64,000 nucleotides of DNA from Flavobacterium sp. H122 (GCF_004959765.1 NZ_SJZD01000005.1:228922-292921); one strand, 5' to 3'. Counted from the stretch's first letter, positions 17,428 to 26,289 are shown. Program-made: numbers and translations. The notes: generated by a model from the sequence alone, not told the origin.

Positions 17428-18134
17428 CAAAAATACTTTGGACGGGAGGATGGGACTCTACATTTAGACTCCTTCAATTGGTTTTAACTGAAAAAAGGGA
17501 AGTTCAACCTGTCTATGTCAAGGATATTGACCGTAAATCATATAGAAAAGAACTGGAAACCATTGATCTTATTCTTGATAAAATTGAAAAGCACCATCCT
17601 GAGGCTATAAAAAATATAAAACCCCTGATTGTAATTGACAAAAATCAAATTGTCATTGATCCTGATTTAAAAGAATGTTACGACAAAATATGTGATGTAA
17701 AAAAAATTGGCTCTCAATATCTTTGGTTAGCCTCTTTTTGCAAACAAAACGAGATTGATTCAATTGAATTAAGTATTGAAAAAGACAATAGAACAGATTC
17801 TTTCTTCAACTTTATTTCCCCTTTTTTCAAAGAAAATTTACCAAATCCAAATTCACTTTTAAAAGAAGAAGTCATCCGTATATTTAACTATTTCAATTTC
17901 AATTTATTTGAAGTTACAAAAGTTGACATTTTAAATATATCCAAAGAAAACGGATGGATGGAAATTATGGATTCTACCTGGTTTTGCCACAAACCCAAAA
18001 ACAACAAACCATGCGGAAAATGCAAACCTTGTCTGACGGCATTTACTGAAGGATTAAAATTTAGAATACCAGCGAAGAGAAGAATTTATGCTTACATTAA
18101 ACTTTTTAAAAACAGAATAAAATCAGGAAACTAA
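17424..18134 (+). CDS. QueC-like PP-loop ATPase with Cys4-type zinc site
   Basis: A 236-residue protein starting MTKILWTGGWDSTFRLLQLV. GGWDST is the PP-loop (SGGxDS type) that binds ATP for adenylation. The C-terminal part holds WFCHKPKNNKPCGKCKPC, a Cys arrangement like the zinc site of QueC, 7-cyano-7-deazaguanine synthase. The best family label is therefore QueC-like. It sits inside a glycan locus and overlaps a rhamnosyltransferase-like gene by 4 bases. It ends 12 bases past the convergent TupA-like stop. A role in amidating or otherwise modifying an activated carboxyl group on a surface sugar is plausible but inferred. Housekeeping queuosine synthesis seems less likely here. Confidence 0.75.
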   Translation: MTKILWTGGWDSTFRLLQLVLTEKREVQPVYVKDIDRKSYRKELETIDLILDKIEKHHPEAIKNIKPLIVIDKNQIVIDPDLKECYDKICDVKKIGSQYLWLASFCKQNEIDSIELSIEKDNRTDSFFNFISPFFKENLPNPNSLLKEEVIRIFNYFNFNLFEVTKVDILNISKENGWMEIMDSTWFCHKPKNNKPCGKCKPCLTAFTEGLKFRIPAKRRIYAYIKLFKNRIKSGN

Positions 18135-19010
18135 ATGACTGATATCAACAAATTCACCCATAGTTTTATTCATATGTTCGATCATCAATCTTTTCATGGC
18201 ACCGTTTGGAAAAAAAGTTAATTCGCTAAAATAAATTTTACCATTAACAGAATATAAATCAACTCTGATAAAATAAAAATCCTCTGACAGCTTGGAAGCA
18301 ATTACCTTCATATCTTCGAAGTTGGCAGGTTTTTTAATTTCCCTGTTCAGGTAGTTTTTTGTTGAATCATCAGGAGCAATTTTCACCCAATCCATATTAT
18401 AATAAGCCATTTTATACTTTCCTTCTTCTTTAGCTTTGACAACTACATTGAAGGGCTTACCATTTGAACAGTAAAACTTATACTCCACTAATTCATTTAA
18501 TTCATTATCAATTAAAAATTGCTCACAGATTATTCTGGGTTCAATATCTTTATAAACACGTTCCCTGAACTTGTAGTAATAATTTTGTTTCAACCATTTG
18601 TCAAATCTGTATCTGGCTTCTTTAAAATTCTCACTCTCTTTATTGGTCACAATTAAATTATATCCTGAGCCATGAGTACCCTTCAACACAAATTGATTGG
18701 GCAATGCATCAAAATCTATCTCATCAAATTTTGAATAAACGCCGAGATTTTTTACCAATATATGATCTCCAACTTTCTCTTCAACATATTTCCTGCACTC
18801 GTATTTATCAGCAATCTGCTTGAATTTTTCATCATAATAATAAAGTTTGAGCCAATGGATTTTTTCTGCAATCTCCTGTGGATTTTTTAAATTTAATGCT
18901 ACTCTATTTTTTATAAGATATTCCGTCTGACATATTAAGAGATCATTTTTAGAATATTTTTTTAAAATTTCTAAATAAACCTTAAAAAATTCACGTTTAA
19001 TTAAATTCAT
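18123..19010 (-). CDS. TupA-like ATP-grasp protein, copy 1
   Basis: 295 residues from the ATG at 19010, chosen because the longer frame from 19067 overlaps the preceding gene. Typical TupA-like ATP-grasp features (PF14305) are EIAEKIHWLKLYYYDEKFKQ, the ATP-binding PNQFVLKGTHGSGYNLIVT, IICEQFLIDNELNELVEYKFYC, and the metal site region FYFIRVDLYSVNGKIYFSEL. The family, first named for teichuronopeptide synthesis, is thought to ligate carboxylates to amines in surface polymers. It is a clear paralogue of the next gene and shares nearly all these motifs. Confidence 0.88.
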   Translation of the reverse strand: MNLIKREFFKVYLEILKKYSKNDLLICQTEYLIKNRVALNLKNPQEIAEKIHWLKLYYYDEKFKQIADKYECRKYVEEKVGDHILVKNLGVYSKFDEIDFDALPNQFVLKGTHGSGYNLIVTNKESENFKEARYRFDKWLKQNYYYKFRERVYKDIEPRIICEQFLIDNELNELVEYKFYCSNGKPFNVVVKAKEEGKYKMAYYNMDWVKIAPDDSTKNYLNREIKKPANFEDMKVIASKLSEDFYFIRVDLYSVNGKIYFSELTFFPNGAMKRLMIEHMNKTMGEFVDISHLVS

Positions 19011-19038
19011 CTGTTTTTTTAAAATTATTAATAAAAGA

Positions 19039-19932
19039 TTAAGCGTAGTTTTTAACCGGCAATTCAATTAATCTCGCATACTCCTTATTAAATTTTTCTA
19101 CAGTAAGCCTTTGTTTTCCTCCCCAAGGGAAAAAAGTCAACTCTCCAAAATATGTTTTATTTTGAATAGAGTACAAATCAACCCGCATAAACAAGAAATC
19201 TTTTGATAATTGATGAGCTACTTCAATCATTTCTTCAAAATTTTCAGGTTTTTTCACATCAACATCAAGGAAATTATTACGCTTTTCATCTTCATTAATT
19301 TTATTCCAGTCTAAATCATAGTAACAATTTTTGTAAAGTCCTTTATCAAAAGTTTTTACCCAAACACTTTTTACCACTCCACTGAAACAAAAAAACTTAT
19401 AATCAATTATATTTTCTTCCCCTAACTCTGACAAATAATATTCGGCTATAATTCTTGGTTTTACGCCTTTGTAAATAGCTTCCTGATTTTCTTTGCTGTA
19501 ATCTTCTTTTAAATATTTATTCAGCAAATTATTTGTTTTTTTAACATTAAAACCTTCTTTTTCAGTCACAATAACATTTAATCCGGATCCATGCGTACAT
19601 TTTAAAACAAATTGATTTGGAAAATCATTGTAATTCAAATCTTCTACATTATTATAGACACCTATTATTTTATTGAGATATTTTTCACCTACTCTTTCCT
19701 CAACAAATTTTCTGACTTCGTATTTATCAACATATCTGGCAAATTCTTCTTTGTAATGATAAAGTTTAAGCCATTGTAATTTTTCCATAAACTCTTCAGG
19801 AGCTCCCAAATTAAGTGGCTTATTGTTTTTAAGGTAATATTTTGCCTTAGATACAGCAACATCATTTGCTCCTGTAAGCTTCAATAACCCAACGTAAAGC
19901 TGCAGTGCTTTTCTTTTTAAGAATTTTATCAT
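19039..19932 (-). CDS. TupA-like ATP-grasp protein, copy 2
   Basis: 297 residues, tandem paralogue of the preceding entry. Equivalent motifs are EFMEKLQWLKLYHYKEEFAR, PNQFVLKCTHGSGLNVIVT, IIAEYYLSELGEENIIDYKF and FLFMRVDLYSIQNKTYFGEL. The N-terminal 25 residues are Lys-rich and may associate with the membrane. Its start overlaps the stop of the GT4 gene by 4 bases (ATGA type). A duplicated ATP-grasp pair suggests two related ligations, for example two amino-acid or carboxylate decorations on a glycan, but no substrate can be read from the sequence. Confidence 0.88.
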   Translation of the reverse strand: MIKFLKRKALQLYVGLLKLTGANDVAVSKAKYYLKNNKPLNLGAPEEFMEKLQWLKLYHYKEEFARYVDKYEVRKFVEERVGEKYLNKIIGVYNNVEDLNYNDFPNQFVLKCTHGSGLNVIVTEKEGFNVKKTNNLLNKYLKEDYSKENQEAIYKGVKPRIIAEYYLSELGEENIIDYKFFCFSGVVKSVWVKTFDKGLYKNCYYDLDWNKINEDEKRNNFLDVDVKKPENFEEMIEVAHQLSKDFLFMRVDLYSIQNKTYFGELTFFPWGGKQRLTVEKFNKEYARLIELPVKNYA

Positions 19933-21044
19933 TTTTGTTTTTTAATTAAAACGTCATTCAACTCAGCAAACATTTTTTTTGCAATAACTTCTTTTGTAAA
20001 ATTATTCACCAAATATTGATAACCATTCTTTACAAACTCGTTTTGCAGTTCTTTATTGCTTAAAAGCTCTTCTACTTTGTCCGCAAAACTTATAGGGTTA
20101 CCTACTTCTGCTAAAAACCCGGTTTTCCCATCAACAACCACCTCTGGAATACCACCTGCTTTTGCTGCTACAATTGGCACATGACAGGCGTAAGATTCTA
20201 ACAACACCCCCCCTGTTGGCTCATTATTTGACGTAAACAAAAACAAATCGAATTCCGGCAAAATTTCAGGTATATCTTTTCTGAAACCGGCAAAAATTAC
20301 ATCATCAATCAAATCAAGCTCTTTAACCAAGTCTCTGATTTGTCCTTCCAAAGGTCCCTCACCCACTAAAATGTATTTTGCTTTCAGTCCTCTTTTCTTT
20401 AATTCAGCTACAGTTCTGATCCAGGTAATATGGTCTTTAAACCCTGCAAAAGCGGCAATATTCCCAATGATTTTATAATCAGACGGAATATTAAATTCTG
20501 CATGCAGCAAACCCGTTTTGTGCTGTTTTTGAAATTTATTGATATCTGTTACACTTCCTACCACACACATTTTGGAAACATCTTTAACAGCATACTTCAA
20601 AATATCAACAACTGGTTGTGATACACAGATAATTTTCTCAATCCCGCTGTAGTTATATTTCCATTTTCTGAAAAAGTTGGTATCAACTCTTTCAATCATT
20701 GTCCGGCAAAGTACCAATGAAGATTTTAATCCAAAAAGTAATTTTGCCCAAACGCCTAATGTATGGGCTTTACTGCTATGCATAAAAATTATATCAGCAT
20801 TCAGTTCATGAGACAAATCCCTTAATTTTTTAGCAAATACAAGATCGTATTCCGATTTGAAATCAAAACTCAAAACATTTTTAAATCCGCGTTCAAGAGC
20901 TACTTTTTTAACCATTGAATCATTCCTGCAGACAATCCACTGGTCTTCAACCAGATTCATATCCCTAAAGGCTTCATATAGGTAAATTATCTTTTGTTCG
21001 TGCCCTCTCCAGCCATCAGCGGCAGTAAATTGTATCAATCTCAT
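19929..21044 (-). CDS. glycosyltransferase family 4
   Basis: A 371-residue GT-B retaining glycosyltransferase. N-terminal domain begins MRLIQFTAADGWRGHEQKI. The C-terminal domain has KAKYILVGEGPLEGQIRDL and the E(x7)E donor-binding motif NNEPTGGVLLESYACHVPIV, followed by AAKAGGIPEVVVDGKTGFL, all standard for GT4. It is first in a three-gene minus-strand unit with two TupA-like genes. Expected to act on an undecaprenyl-linked or lipid A-core acceptor at the cytoplasmic face. Confidence 0.93.
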   Translation of the reverse strand: MRLIQFTAADGWRGHEQKIIYLYEAFRDMNLVEDQWIVCRNDSMVKKVALERGFKNVLSFDFKSEYDLVFAKKLRDLSHELNADIIFMHSSKAHTLGVWAKLLFGLKSSLVLCRTMIERVDTNFFRKWKYNYSGIEKIICVSQPVVDILKYAVKDVSKMCVVGSVTDINKFQKQHKTGLLHAEFNIPSDYKIIGNIAAFAGFKDHITWIRTVAELKKRGLKAKYILVGEGPLEGQIRDLVKELDLIDDVIFAGFRKDIPEILPEFDLFLFTSNNEPTGGVLLESYACHVPIVAAKAGGIPEVVVDGKTGFLAEVGNPISFADKVEELLSNKELQNEFVKNGYQYLVNNFTKEVIAKKMFAELNDVLIKKQK

Positions 21045-21118
21045 AACTAAAATATATAAGCAAATGTATTATAATTTAACGAAGTTTTAAGAATTTTTAA
21101 AATCTTAAAAACATTACT

Positions 21119-21126
21119 TATTTTTG
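21119..21126 (+). promoter_or_regulatory. promoter -7 motif TATTTTTG for tsaC
   Basis: TAnnTTTG match 16 bases upstream of the ATG at 21143. Confidence 0.45.
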
Positions 21127-21142
21127 TTAAAAAATTTAAATA

Positions 21143-21712
21143 ATGCAAGACATCAACACCGAAGTTCACAACGCTTTTGAAATCATAAAAAATGGCGGAA
21201 TCATCCTTTACCCTACTGACACGGTTTGGGGAATAGGGTGTGATGCAACAAATCCGGAAGCCATCAAAAAGATTTTTGCCTTAAAACAACGTGAAGAAAC
21301 CAAAAGCATGATTGTACTGATGAATGGTGAGCGAATGATGTATAATGTATTTAAGGAAATTCCCGAAGTAGCCTGGCAGATTCTGGATTTGTCCGAAAAA
21401 CCTACTACTTTAATTCTTGACAATCCACGGAATGTAGCAGAAAATATCATTGCCGAAGACAAGACCCTTGGGGTAAGAATGGTAAAAGAACCTTTTTGCT
21501 TTAAATTGATGGAACGCATGAAAAAACCATTGGTTTCCACCTCAGCAAATATTTCAGGACAACCTACACCAAAATCATTTAAAGAAATCTCTCCCGAAAT
21601 TATAAAAGGTGTTGACTATGTAGTAAATTTGCACCACGATAAAATTTGCGATAAACCTTCGACTATTATCAAACTAACGAATGACAGTCAGGTTAAGATT
21701 ATACGTAAATAA
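21143..21712 (+). CDS. tsaC: L-threonylcarbamoyladenylate synthase (Sua5/YciO/YrdC)
   Basis: Makes threonylcarbamoyl-AMP from threonine, bicarbonate and ATP for t6A37 of ANN-decoding tRNAs. 189 residues, the short YrdC form without a Sua5 C-terminal domain. Key segments are GGIILYPTDTVWGIGCDATN, KQREETKSMIVLM, PTTLILDNP and PLVSTSANISGQPTP. It is followed closely by an inserted repeat-flanked gene and then by cca, another tRNA-maturation gene, so the two may once have been adjacent. Confidence 0.94.
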   Translation: MQDINTEVHNAFEIIKNGGIILYPTDTVWGIGCDATNPEAIKKIFALKQREETKSMIVLMNGERMMYNVFKEIPEVAWQILDLSEKPTTLILDNPRNVAENIIAEDKTLGVRMVKEPFCFKLMERMKKPLVSTSANISGQPTPKSFKEISPEIIKGVDYVVNLHHDKICDKPSTIIKLTNDSQVKIIRK

Positions 21713-21713
21713 A

Positions 21714-21737
21714 TTTATAAGCCACGAATACACGAAT
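21714..21737 (+). repeat. left inverted repeat of the GxxExxY cassette
   Basis: This 24-base sequence (TTTATAAGCCACGAATACAC plus GAAT) matches the reverse complement of 22119-22143 with one mismatch and one indel. It ends 2 bases before the ATG of the GxxExxY gene. Confidence 0.75.
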
Positions 21738-21739
21738 AA

Positions 21740-22114
21740 ATGTCTAAAATAATTTATCAGGAAGAAAGCTATAAATTAATGGGGATTCATTTTGAAGTCC
21801 ACAATCAACTGGGTAGTGGTTTTTCAGAAATTGTTTATAAAGACGCCATTGAATATGAATTAAACACGTATACTATTCCTTTCCAAAGAGAAAAAGAATA
21901 CGTTGTGAATTACAAGGACACAATATTGAAGCACAAATTTTATGCAGATTTTGTTGTATTTGATAAAATTATCCTTGAAATAAAATCTTGTGAATCAATT
22001 ATAGACGCTCACATTGCCCAATGCATTAATTATTTAAAAATATCGAATAACAAATTGGCTATTCTAGCCAATTTCACAAAAGACAACTTAGAATATAAAC
22101 GAATAGTTTTATAA
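21740..22114 (+). CDS. GxxExxY family protein (PD-(D/E)XK nuclease-like)
   Basis: 124 residues. The naming motif is visible as GSGFSEIVY (Gly27, Glu30, Tyr33) in VHNQLGSGFSEIVYKDAIEY. The later HKFYADFVVFDKIILEIKSC gives the D...ExK arrangement of PD-(D/E)XK nuclease folds, and AHIAQCINYLKIS is the conserved helix. Function is not established; the family is common in Bacteroidota and environmental genomes. The gene fills almost exactly the space between two inverted repeats, splitting tsaC and cca, so it looks like a small mobile or selfish cassette. Confidence 0.85.
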   Translation: MSKIIYQEESYKLMGIHFEVHNQLGSGFSEIVYKDAIEYELNTYTIPFQREKEYVVNYKDTILKHKFYADFVVFDKIILEIKSCESIIDAHIAQCINYLKISNNKLAILANFTKDNLEYKRIVL

Positions 22115-22118
22115 AAAC

Positions 22119-22143
22119 ATTCGTGAATTCGTGGCTTTATAAA
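22119..22143 (-). repeat. right inverted repeat of the GxxExxY cassette
   Basis: Reverse complement of the left repeat (21714-21737) with one mismatch and one extra base. A third, shorter direct copy (ACATTCGTGAATT) lies at 23611-23623 before ctaA. Confidence 0.75.
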
Positions 22144-22145
22144 AA

Positions 22146-23567
22146 ATGAACTACAAACAGCATTTAGACCATAAAATATTTGATATTGTATCACAAGCAG
22201 CTGAATCACTTAACGTAGAATGTTATGTAATTGGTGGTTTTGTACGTGATATTCTATTAGAAAGGGAACATAAAAAAGATATTGATATTGTTGCCGTAGG
22301 CAGTGGCATTGATCTGGCTTTAAAAGTTTCCGAACTGATTCCCCACAACCCTAAAGTACAGGTATTTAAAAATTACGGCACCGCCATGCTTCGTTTTGAA
22401 GATATGGATATCGAATTTGTGGGTGCCCGTAAGGAAAGTTATAATTTTGACAGTCGTAAACCTTTGGTTGAAAACGGTACTTTAAAAGACGATCAGGACC
22501 GTAGGGATTTCACCATCAATGCGATGGCTTTTTCTTTAAATTCAGATAATTTTGGGGATTTGGTTGATCCTTTTAATGGTGTTTCTGATTTGGAAAATAA
22601 AATCATCCGCACACCACTCGATCCGGATATCACCTATTCTGACGATCCGCTTCGAATGATGCGTGCCATCCGTTTTGCGACACAATTACATTTTGAAATT
22701 GAAACTGAATCTTTGGAAGCCATTTCAAGAAATAAAGAACGCATCAAGATAATTTCCGGGGAAAGAATTGTAGATGAGCTCAATAAAATTTTACTTTCAG
22801 TAAAACCTTCTGTTGGATTTTTACTCCTTCACAAAACCGGTTTATTAAACATTATTTTACCCGAATTAACTGCCTTAAACAATGTGGAAGAAGTTGAAGG
22901 GCACACACATAAAAACAACTTTTACCACTCGCTGGAAGTGGTTGACAATATTTGCCCTAACACGGATGATTTATGGTTGCGCTGGTCTGCATTATTACAT
23001 GACATAGGAAAAGCGCCAACCAAAAAATTTCACAAAAAGCAAGGCTGGACTTTCCATGGCCATGAGTTTTTAGGTGGTAAAATGGTTAAAAAAATCTTCG
23101 AAAGACTGCACATGCCTTTGAACCAAAAAATGAAATTTGTTCAAAAAATGGTGATGATGAGTTCACGTCCGATTGTTTTGGCGCAGGATATCGTTACTGA
23201 TAGTGCCGTGCGCAGACTGGTTTTTGACGCAGGTGAGGATGTAGAAAATTTAATGACGCTGTGTGAAGCCGATATTACGACCAAAAACCCTAAAAAGTTT
23301 CAGAAATACCATAACAACTTCAAGATTGTCCGTGAGAAAATTGTAGAAGTAGAAGAACGTGACAAGGTGCGTGTTTTTCAACCGCCAATTACCGGTGAAG
23401 AAATTATGGAACTATTCAATTTAAAACCTTCACGCGAAATTGGTATTTTAAAAGAAGCTGTAAAAGAAGCAATTTTAGAAGGCGAAATACCTAACGAATA
23501 TCAAGCAGCTTATGATTTTGTAATGAAAAAAGCTGAAAAAATGGGATTAAAAAGAGTTTCAAAATAA
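22146..23567 (+). CDS. cca: CCA tRNA nucleotidyltransferase / poly(A) polymerase family with HD domain
   Basis: 473 residues. The N-terminal class II nucleotidyltransferase head shows GGFVRDILLEREHKKDIDIV (GGxVRD plus the DxD metal site) and DDQDRRDFTINAMAFSL. The RNA-binding neck begins with DPLRMMRAIRFATQL. An HD phosphohydrolase domain follows, with HSLEVVDNI and WSALLHDIGKAPTKK. Many tRNAs, such as the tRNA-Thr genes here, already encode CCA, so the enzyme would serve repair and any tRNAs lacking it. Classification between CCA-adding and poly(A) polymerase cannot be settled by eye. Confidence 0.92.
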   Translation: MNYKQHLDHKIFDIVSQAAESLNVECYVIGGFVRDILLEREHKKDIDIVAVGSGIDLALKVSELIPHNPKVQVFKNYGTAMLRFEDMDIEFVGARKESYNFDSRKPLVENGTLKDDQDRRDFTINAMAFSLNSDNFGDLVDPFNGVSDLENKIIRTPLDPDITYSDDPLRMMRAIRFATQLHFEIETESLEAISRNKERIKIISGERIVDELNKILLSVKPSVGFLLLHKTGLLNIILPELTALNNVEEVEGHTHKNNFYHSLEVVDNICPNTDDLWLRWSALLHDIGKAPTKKFHKKQGWTFHGHEFLGGKMVKKIFERLHMPLNQKMKFVQKMVMMSSRPIVLAQDIVTDSAVRRLVFDAGEDVENLMTLCEADITTKNPKKFQKYHNNFKIVREKIVEVEERDKVRVFQPPITGEEIMELFNLKPSREIGILKEAVKEAILEGEIPNEYQAAYDFVMKKAEKMGLKRVSK

Positions 23568-23610
23568 CAAAGTCTAAAATAATGACCAAAATCATTTTAT
23601 AAGTAAAAAA

Positions 23611-23623
23611 ACATTCGTGAATT
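23611..23623 (+). repeat. third, partial copy of the GxxExxY flanking repeat
   Basis: ACATTCGTGAATT repeats bases 22118-22130. It lies between cca and ctaA with no gene attached, like a solo remnant. Confidence 0.5.
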
Positions 23624-23643
23624 TGCATCAAATATAATTTACT

Positions 23644-24654
23644 ATGAACTTTAATAAAATTGCCAAAACCGCTTTAATCCTGGTTTATTTAGTAATCATT
23701 GCAGGAGCGCTTGTTCGCATGACTGGTTCCGGAATGGGATGTCCAGACTGGCCAAAATGTTTTGGTTATTATATTCCTCCAACAGATGTTAAGGAACTGA
23801 CTTGGTCTGAAAATCGTGTTTTCAAAAAAGGAATGGTTATTATTAAAGATGAGAAACTTCTTGTCGCTAAGGAAGACTGTCTTACCGGAGAAACTTTTGA
23901 TGCTTCTCAATGGGAACTTTATACAAAACATGATTATGCGATTTTCAACCCAACACACACCTGGGTCGAGTACATTAACCGTCTTTTTGGAGCCTTATCA
24001 GGTTTAGCCTGCCTTGCAATGGCTGTTGCCTCTTTCAGATTCTGGAAAAAAAACAAAGCAGTTACCTTGCTTTCCTGGTTGGTGGTTTTCATGATGGGAT
24101 TTCAGGCCTGGTTAGGTGCTACAGTGGTTTATTCTGTTTTAAATCCTATCAAAATTACTTTGCATATGGTTATGGCTTTAATCATTGTAGGTGTAATTCT
24201 GTACATAATTTATCTGGCTAATCCTAAAGAAAAAGCAATACCAGTAAACGCCGCTTTTAAGTATGTGCTGTGGTTAACCCTTATTATGACATTAGTTCAG
24301 GTGGTTTTAGGCACTCAAGTCCGTCAGTTTGTAGATGAGCAGGTTAAATCCGGAGTTAACAATCAATCGCTTTGGTTAAGTAAGCCCGAAGTCAGTTTTT
24401 ATTTCCATAGAAGTTTTTCAGTTGTCGTTTTCCTTGCCAATTTATTTTTATATCTGCGTAATAAACGTTTTAATCTGGGCGTTACTAAAATCAATTGGGT
24501 AATATTGCTTCTGATGGCTGAAATTGTTTCAGGAATGGCAATGTATTACTCACATTTTCCATTTGGAAGCCAGACAATCCACTTAGTCATTGCATCAATT
24601 CTATTTGGAGTACAGTTTTATATGATTTTAGAAACGAAGAAACAAACAAAATAA
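23644..24654 (+). CDS. ctaA: heme A synthase, COX15/CtaA family
   Basis: 336 residues with about eight hydrophobic helices. It oxidises heme O to heme A for cytochrome c oxidase in the inner membrane. Signatures are LVRMTGSGMGCPDWPKCFGYYIPP at the N-terminus (with GxGMGCPDWP), HTWVEYINRLFGALSGL carrying a heme-ligand His, KITLHMVMALIIVGV, and FHRSFSVVVFLANLF plus QTIHLVIASILFG in the second half. It is spaced from cca by a short repeat-containing gap and followed 3 bases later by a hydrolase gene. Confidence 0.93.
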   Translation: MNFNKIAKTALILVYLVIIAGALVRMTGSGMGCPDWPKCFGYYIPPTDVKELTWSENRVFKKGMVIIKDEKLLVAKEDCLTGETFDASQWELYTKHDYAIFNPTHTWVEYINRLFGALSGLACLAMAVASFRFWKKNKAVTLLSWLVVFMMGFQAWLGATVVYSVLNPIKITLHMVMALIIVGVILYIIYLANPKEKAIPVNAAFKYVLWLTLIMTLVQVVLGTQVRQFVDEQVKSGVNNQSLWLSKPEVSFYFHRSFSVVVFLANLFLYLRNKRFNLGVTKINWVILLLMAEIVSGMAMYYSHFPFGSQTIHLVIASILFGVQFYMILETKKQTK

Positions 24655-24657
24655 AAA

Positions 24658-25392
24658 ATGAGGACAAAAATCCATTCAATTCTTATTGGTTTACTTTTTT
24701 TAAGCCAAAACTTAATTTGGTCTCAAAATACAGTAAAAGAACTTGAAGGATTTCGGTATAAGGAACTGATTGTAAATACTGCTTCAGCACATGACAGTCT
24801 CCCGTTAATTATTGGATTGCATTGGATGCGTTCCAATCCCGATGAGTTCTTTACTTTTTTAAAAGACATCAAAAAACCAGCCAGAATTATATTGCCTGAA
24901 GGCCGCTATCCTTACAAGGAAGGTTTTTCTTTTTATCCTGTAGAGCTTCAAAACTACTACAAAATGGATGAAGACCACAAAATGAATGTCCTTAAAACAG
25001 AGGGAGAAAAACTTGCTGATTTCATTGATTTTATTTCTAAAAAATATCCTTCAAATAAAAAACCTGTTATCATAGGTGCTTCACAAGGAGGCGACTTAAG
25101 CTATTTTATTGCTGTACATCATAACACTTTAATAGGTCTTTCCTGTCCGTTAATGGCAACTATTGACAACCGGCTTATCAATAAAGCCAAAACAAAACCT
25201 AAAGCAGCTATTGCAGTTTTTCATGGTGAGAACGATCCAATTGTAAACATTAATGATGCTAAAAAACACATTAAACTTCTTAAAACAAATTCATTCAAAG
25301 CAAAAATCAACACATATAAAGAGGTTAAACACGATATTTCTGATGAGATGAAAAGTGATTTTTCAAAACTTATTGATAACTACCTCAACTAA
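24658..25392 (+). CDS. exported alpha/beta hydrolase (esterase-like)
   Basis: 244 residues with an N-terminal signal peptide (MRTKIHSILIGLLFLSQNLIWSQ), so probably periplasmic. The alpha/beta hydrolase core has the nucleophile elbow as VIIGASQGGDLSYF (GxSxG as GASQG), the acid loop region AVFHGENDPIVNINDA and a candidate catalytic His in EVKHDISDEM. The arrangement is that of the phospholipase/carboxylesterase-like and dienelactone-hydrolase-like families. Substrate unknown. It is probably co-transcribed with ctaA (3-base gap). Its stop abuts the stop of the convergent LytTR regulator. Confidence 0.85.
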   Translation: MRTKIHSILIGLLFLSQNLIWSQNTVKELEGFRYKELIVNTASAHDSLPLIIGLHWMRSNPDEFFTFLKDIKKPARIILPEGRYPYKEGFSFYPVELQNYYKMDEDHKMNVLKTEGEKLADFIDFISKKYPSNKKPVIIGASQGGDLSYFIAVHHNTLIGLSCPLMATIDNRLINKAKTKPKAAIAVFHGENDPIVNINDAKKHIKLLKTNSFKAKINTYKEVKHDISDEMKSDFSKLIDNYLN

Positions 25393-26145
25393 TCACCCAA
25401 TCCAGTCCTTAAAATCACCAACACGCTCGCGGGCTACAATTACCTCATCATCTTTGTATGTAGGCAAAATGAGTTTTAAACGCGAATTGCTGTGCATTTG
25501 GATTTCTTTAATGGCTTTCATTGGCACGATAAATTTTCGGGAAACACGGTAAAAATCTTCGGGGTTAAGCTCTGTTTCCAGCTGTTCTAAAGTTCCATCA
25601 AGTAAATAATCCCGGTTATCCAAAGTATGTAAATACGTTCCTTTATCCTGACTGAAAAAACATTCCACCTCCTGAATATCTATCAGTTTTAACTGCTGGC
25701 CGATTTTAACTGTGAAGCGTTTTTTATATTCTTTTTCCACAGGATTGATCAGCATCCGTTTTATCATTTCAAAATCCAATGATAAATTTTGTGGCTGATT
25801 ACGTTGCTTGAATTTGTTTATAGCCACTTCCAAATCATCCTCATCGATAGGTTTTAACAAATAATCGATGCTGTTTAATTTAAAGGCTCTTAATGCATAT
25901 TCATCATAAGCAGTGGTAAAAATCACAGCGCTTTTAATATCGATAGTTTCAAAAATTTCAAACGATAAACCATCCGAAAGCTGAATGTCCAGAAAAATCA
26001 AATCAGGGTGTGTGTTATTTTGAAACCAATTGACCGCTTCTTCCACTGAATGCAGCATTTCATTGACATGCAATCCTAATTTCTCAACTTTCCGCTGCAA
26101 CAAACGTGCTGCAGGCTTTTCGTCTTCTATGATAATGATGTTCAT
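25393..26145 (-). CDS. LytTR family response regulator
   Basis: 250 residues. A receiver domain at the N-terminus (MNIIIIEDEKPAARLL, phosphoacceptor Asp53 in LIFLDIQLSDGLSFE, conserved Thr in VIFTTAYDEYALRAF and Lys in DYLLKPID) is joined to a LytTR DNA-binding domain (about residues 145-250). The latter includes FTVKIGQQLKLIDIQEVECF and FYRVSRKFIVPMKAI. It is last in a minus-strand unit behind a LytS/YpdA-type histidine kinase and three 2TM proteins, which makes it that kinase's natural partner. Confidence 0.94.
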   Translation of the reverse strand: MNIIIIEDEKPAARLLQRKVEKLGLHVNEMLHSVEEAVNWFQNNTHPDLIFLDIQLSDGLSFEIFETIDIKSAVIFTTAYDEYALRAFKLNSIDYLLKPIDEDDLEVAINKFKQRNQPQNLSLDFEMIKRMLINPVEKEYKKRFTVKIGQQLKLIDIQEVECFFSQDKGTYLHTLDNRDYLLDGTLEQLETELNPEDFYRVSRKFIVPMKAIKEIQMHSNSRLKLILPTYKDDEVIVARERVGDFKDWIG

Positions 26146-26289
26146 TTTTTTATTTTTTGAGTGACAGAGTTACAAAGTCACAAAGTGTCAAAGATTTAGA
26201 GTTAAAAGTGAAATAGATTAAAATTTAAAAAATGTTTAATATAAAAATTTTGCTGCTTTGCTGTTTTTTCACTTTACCTCTTTATATAA

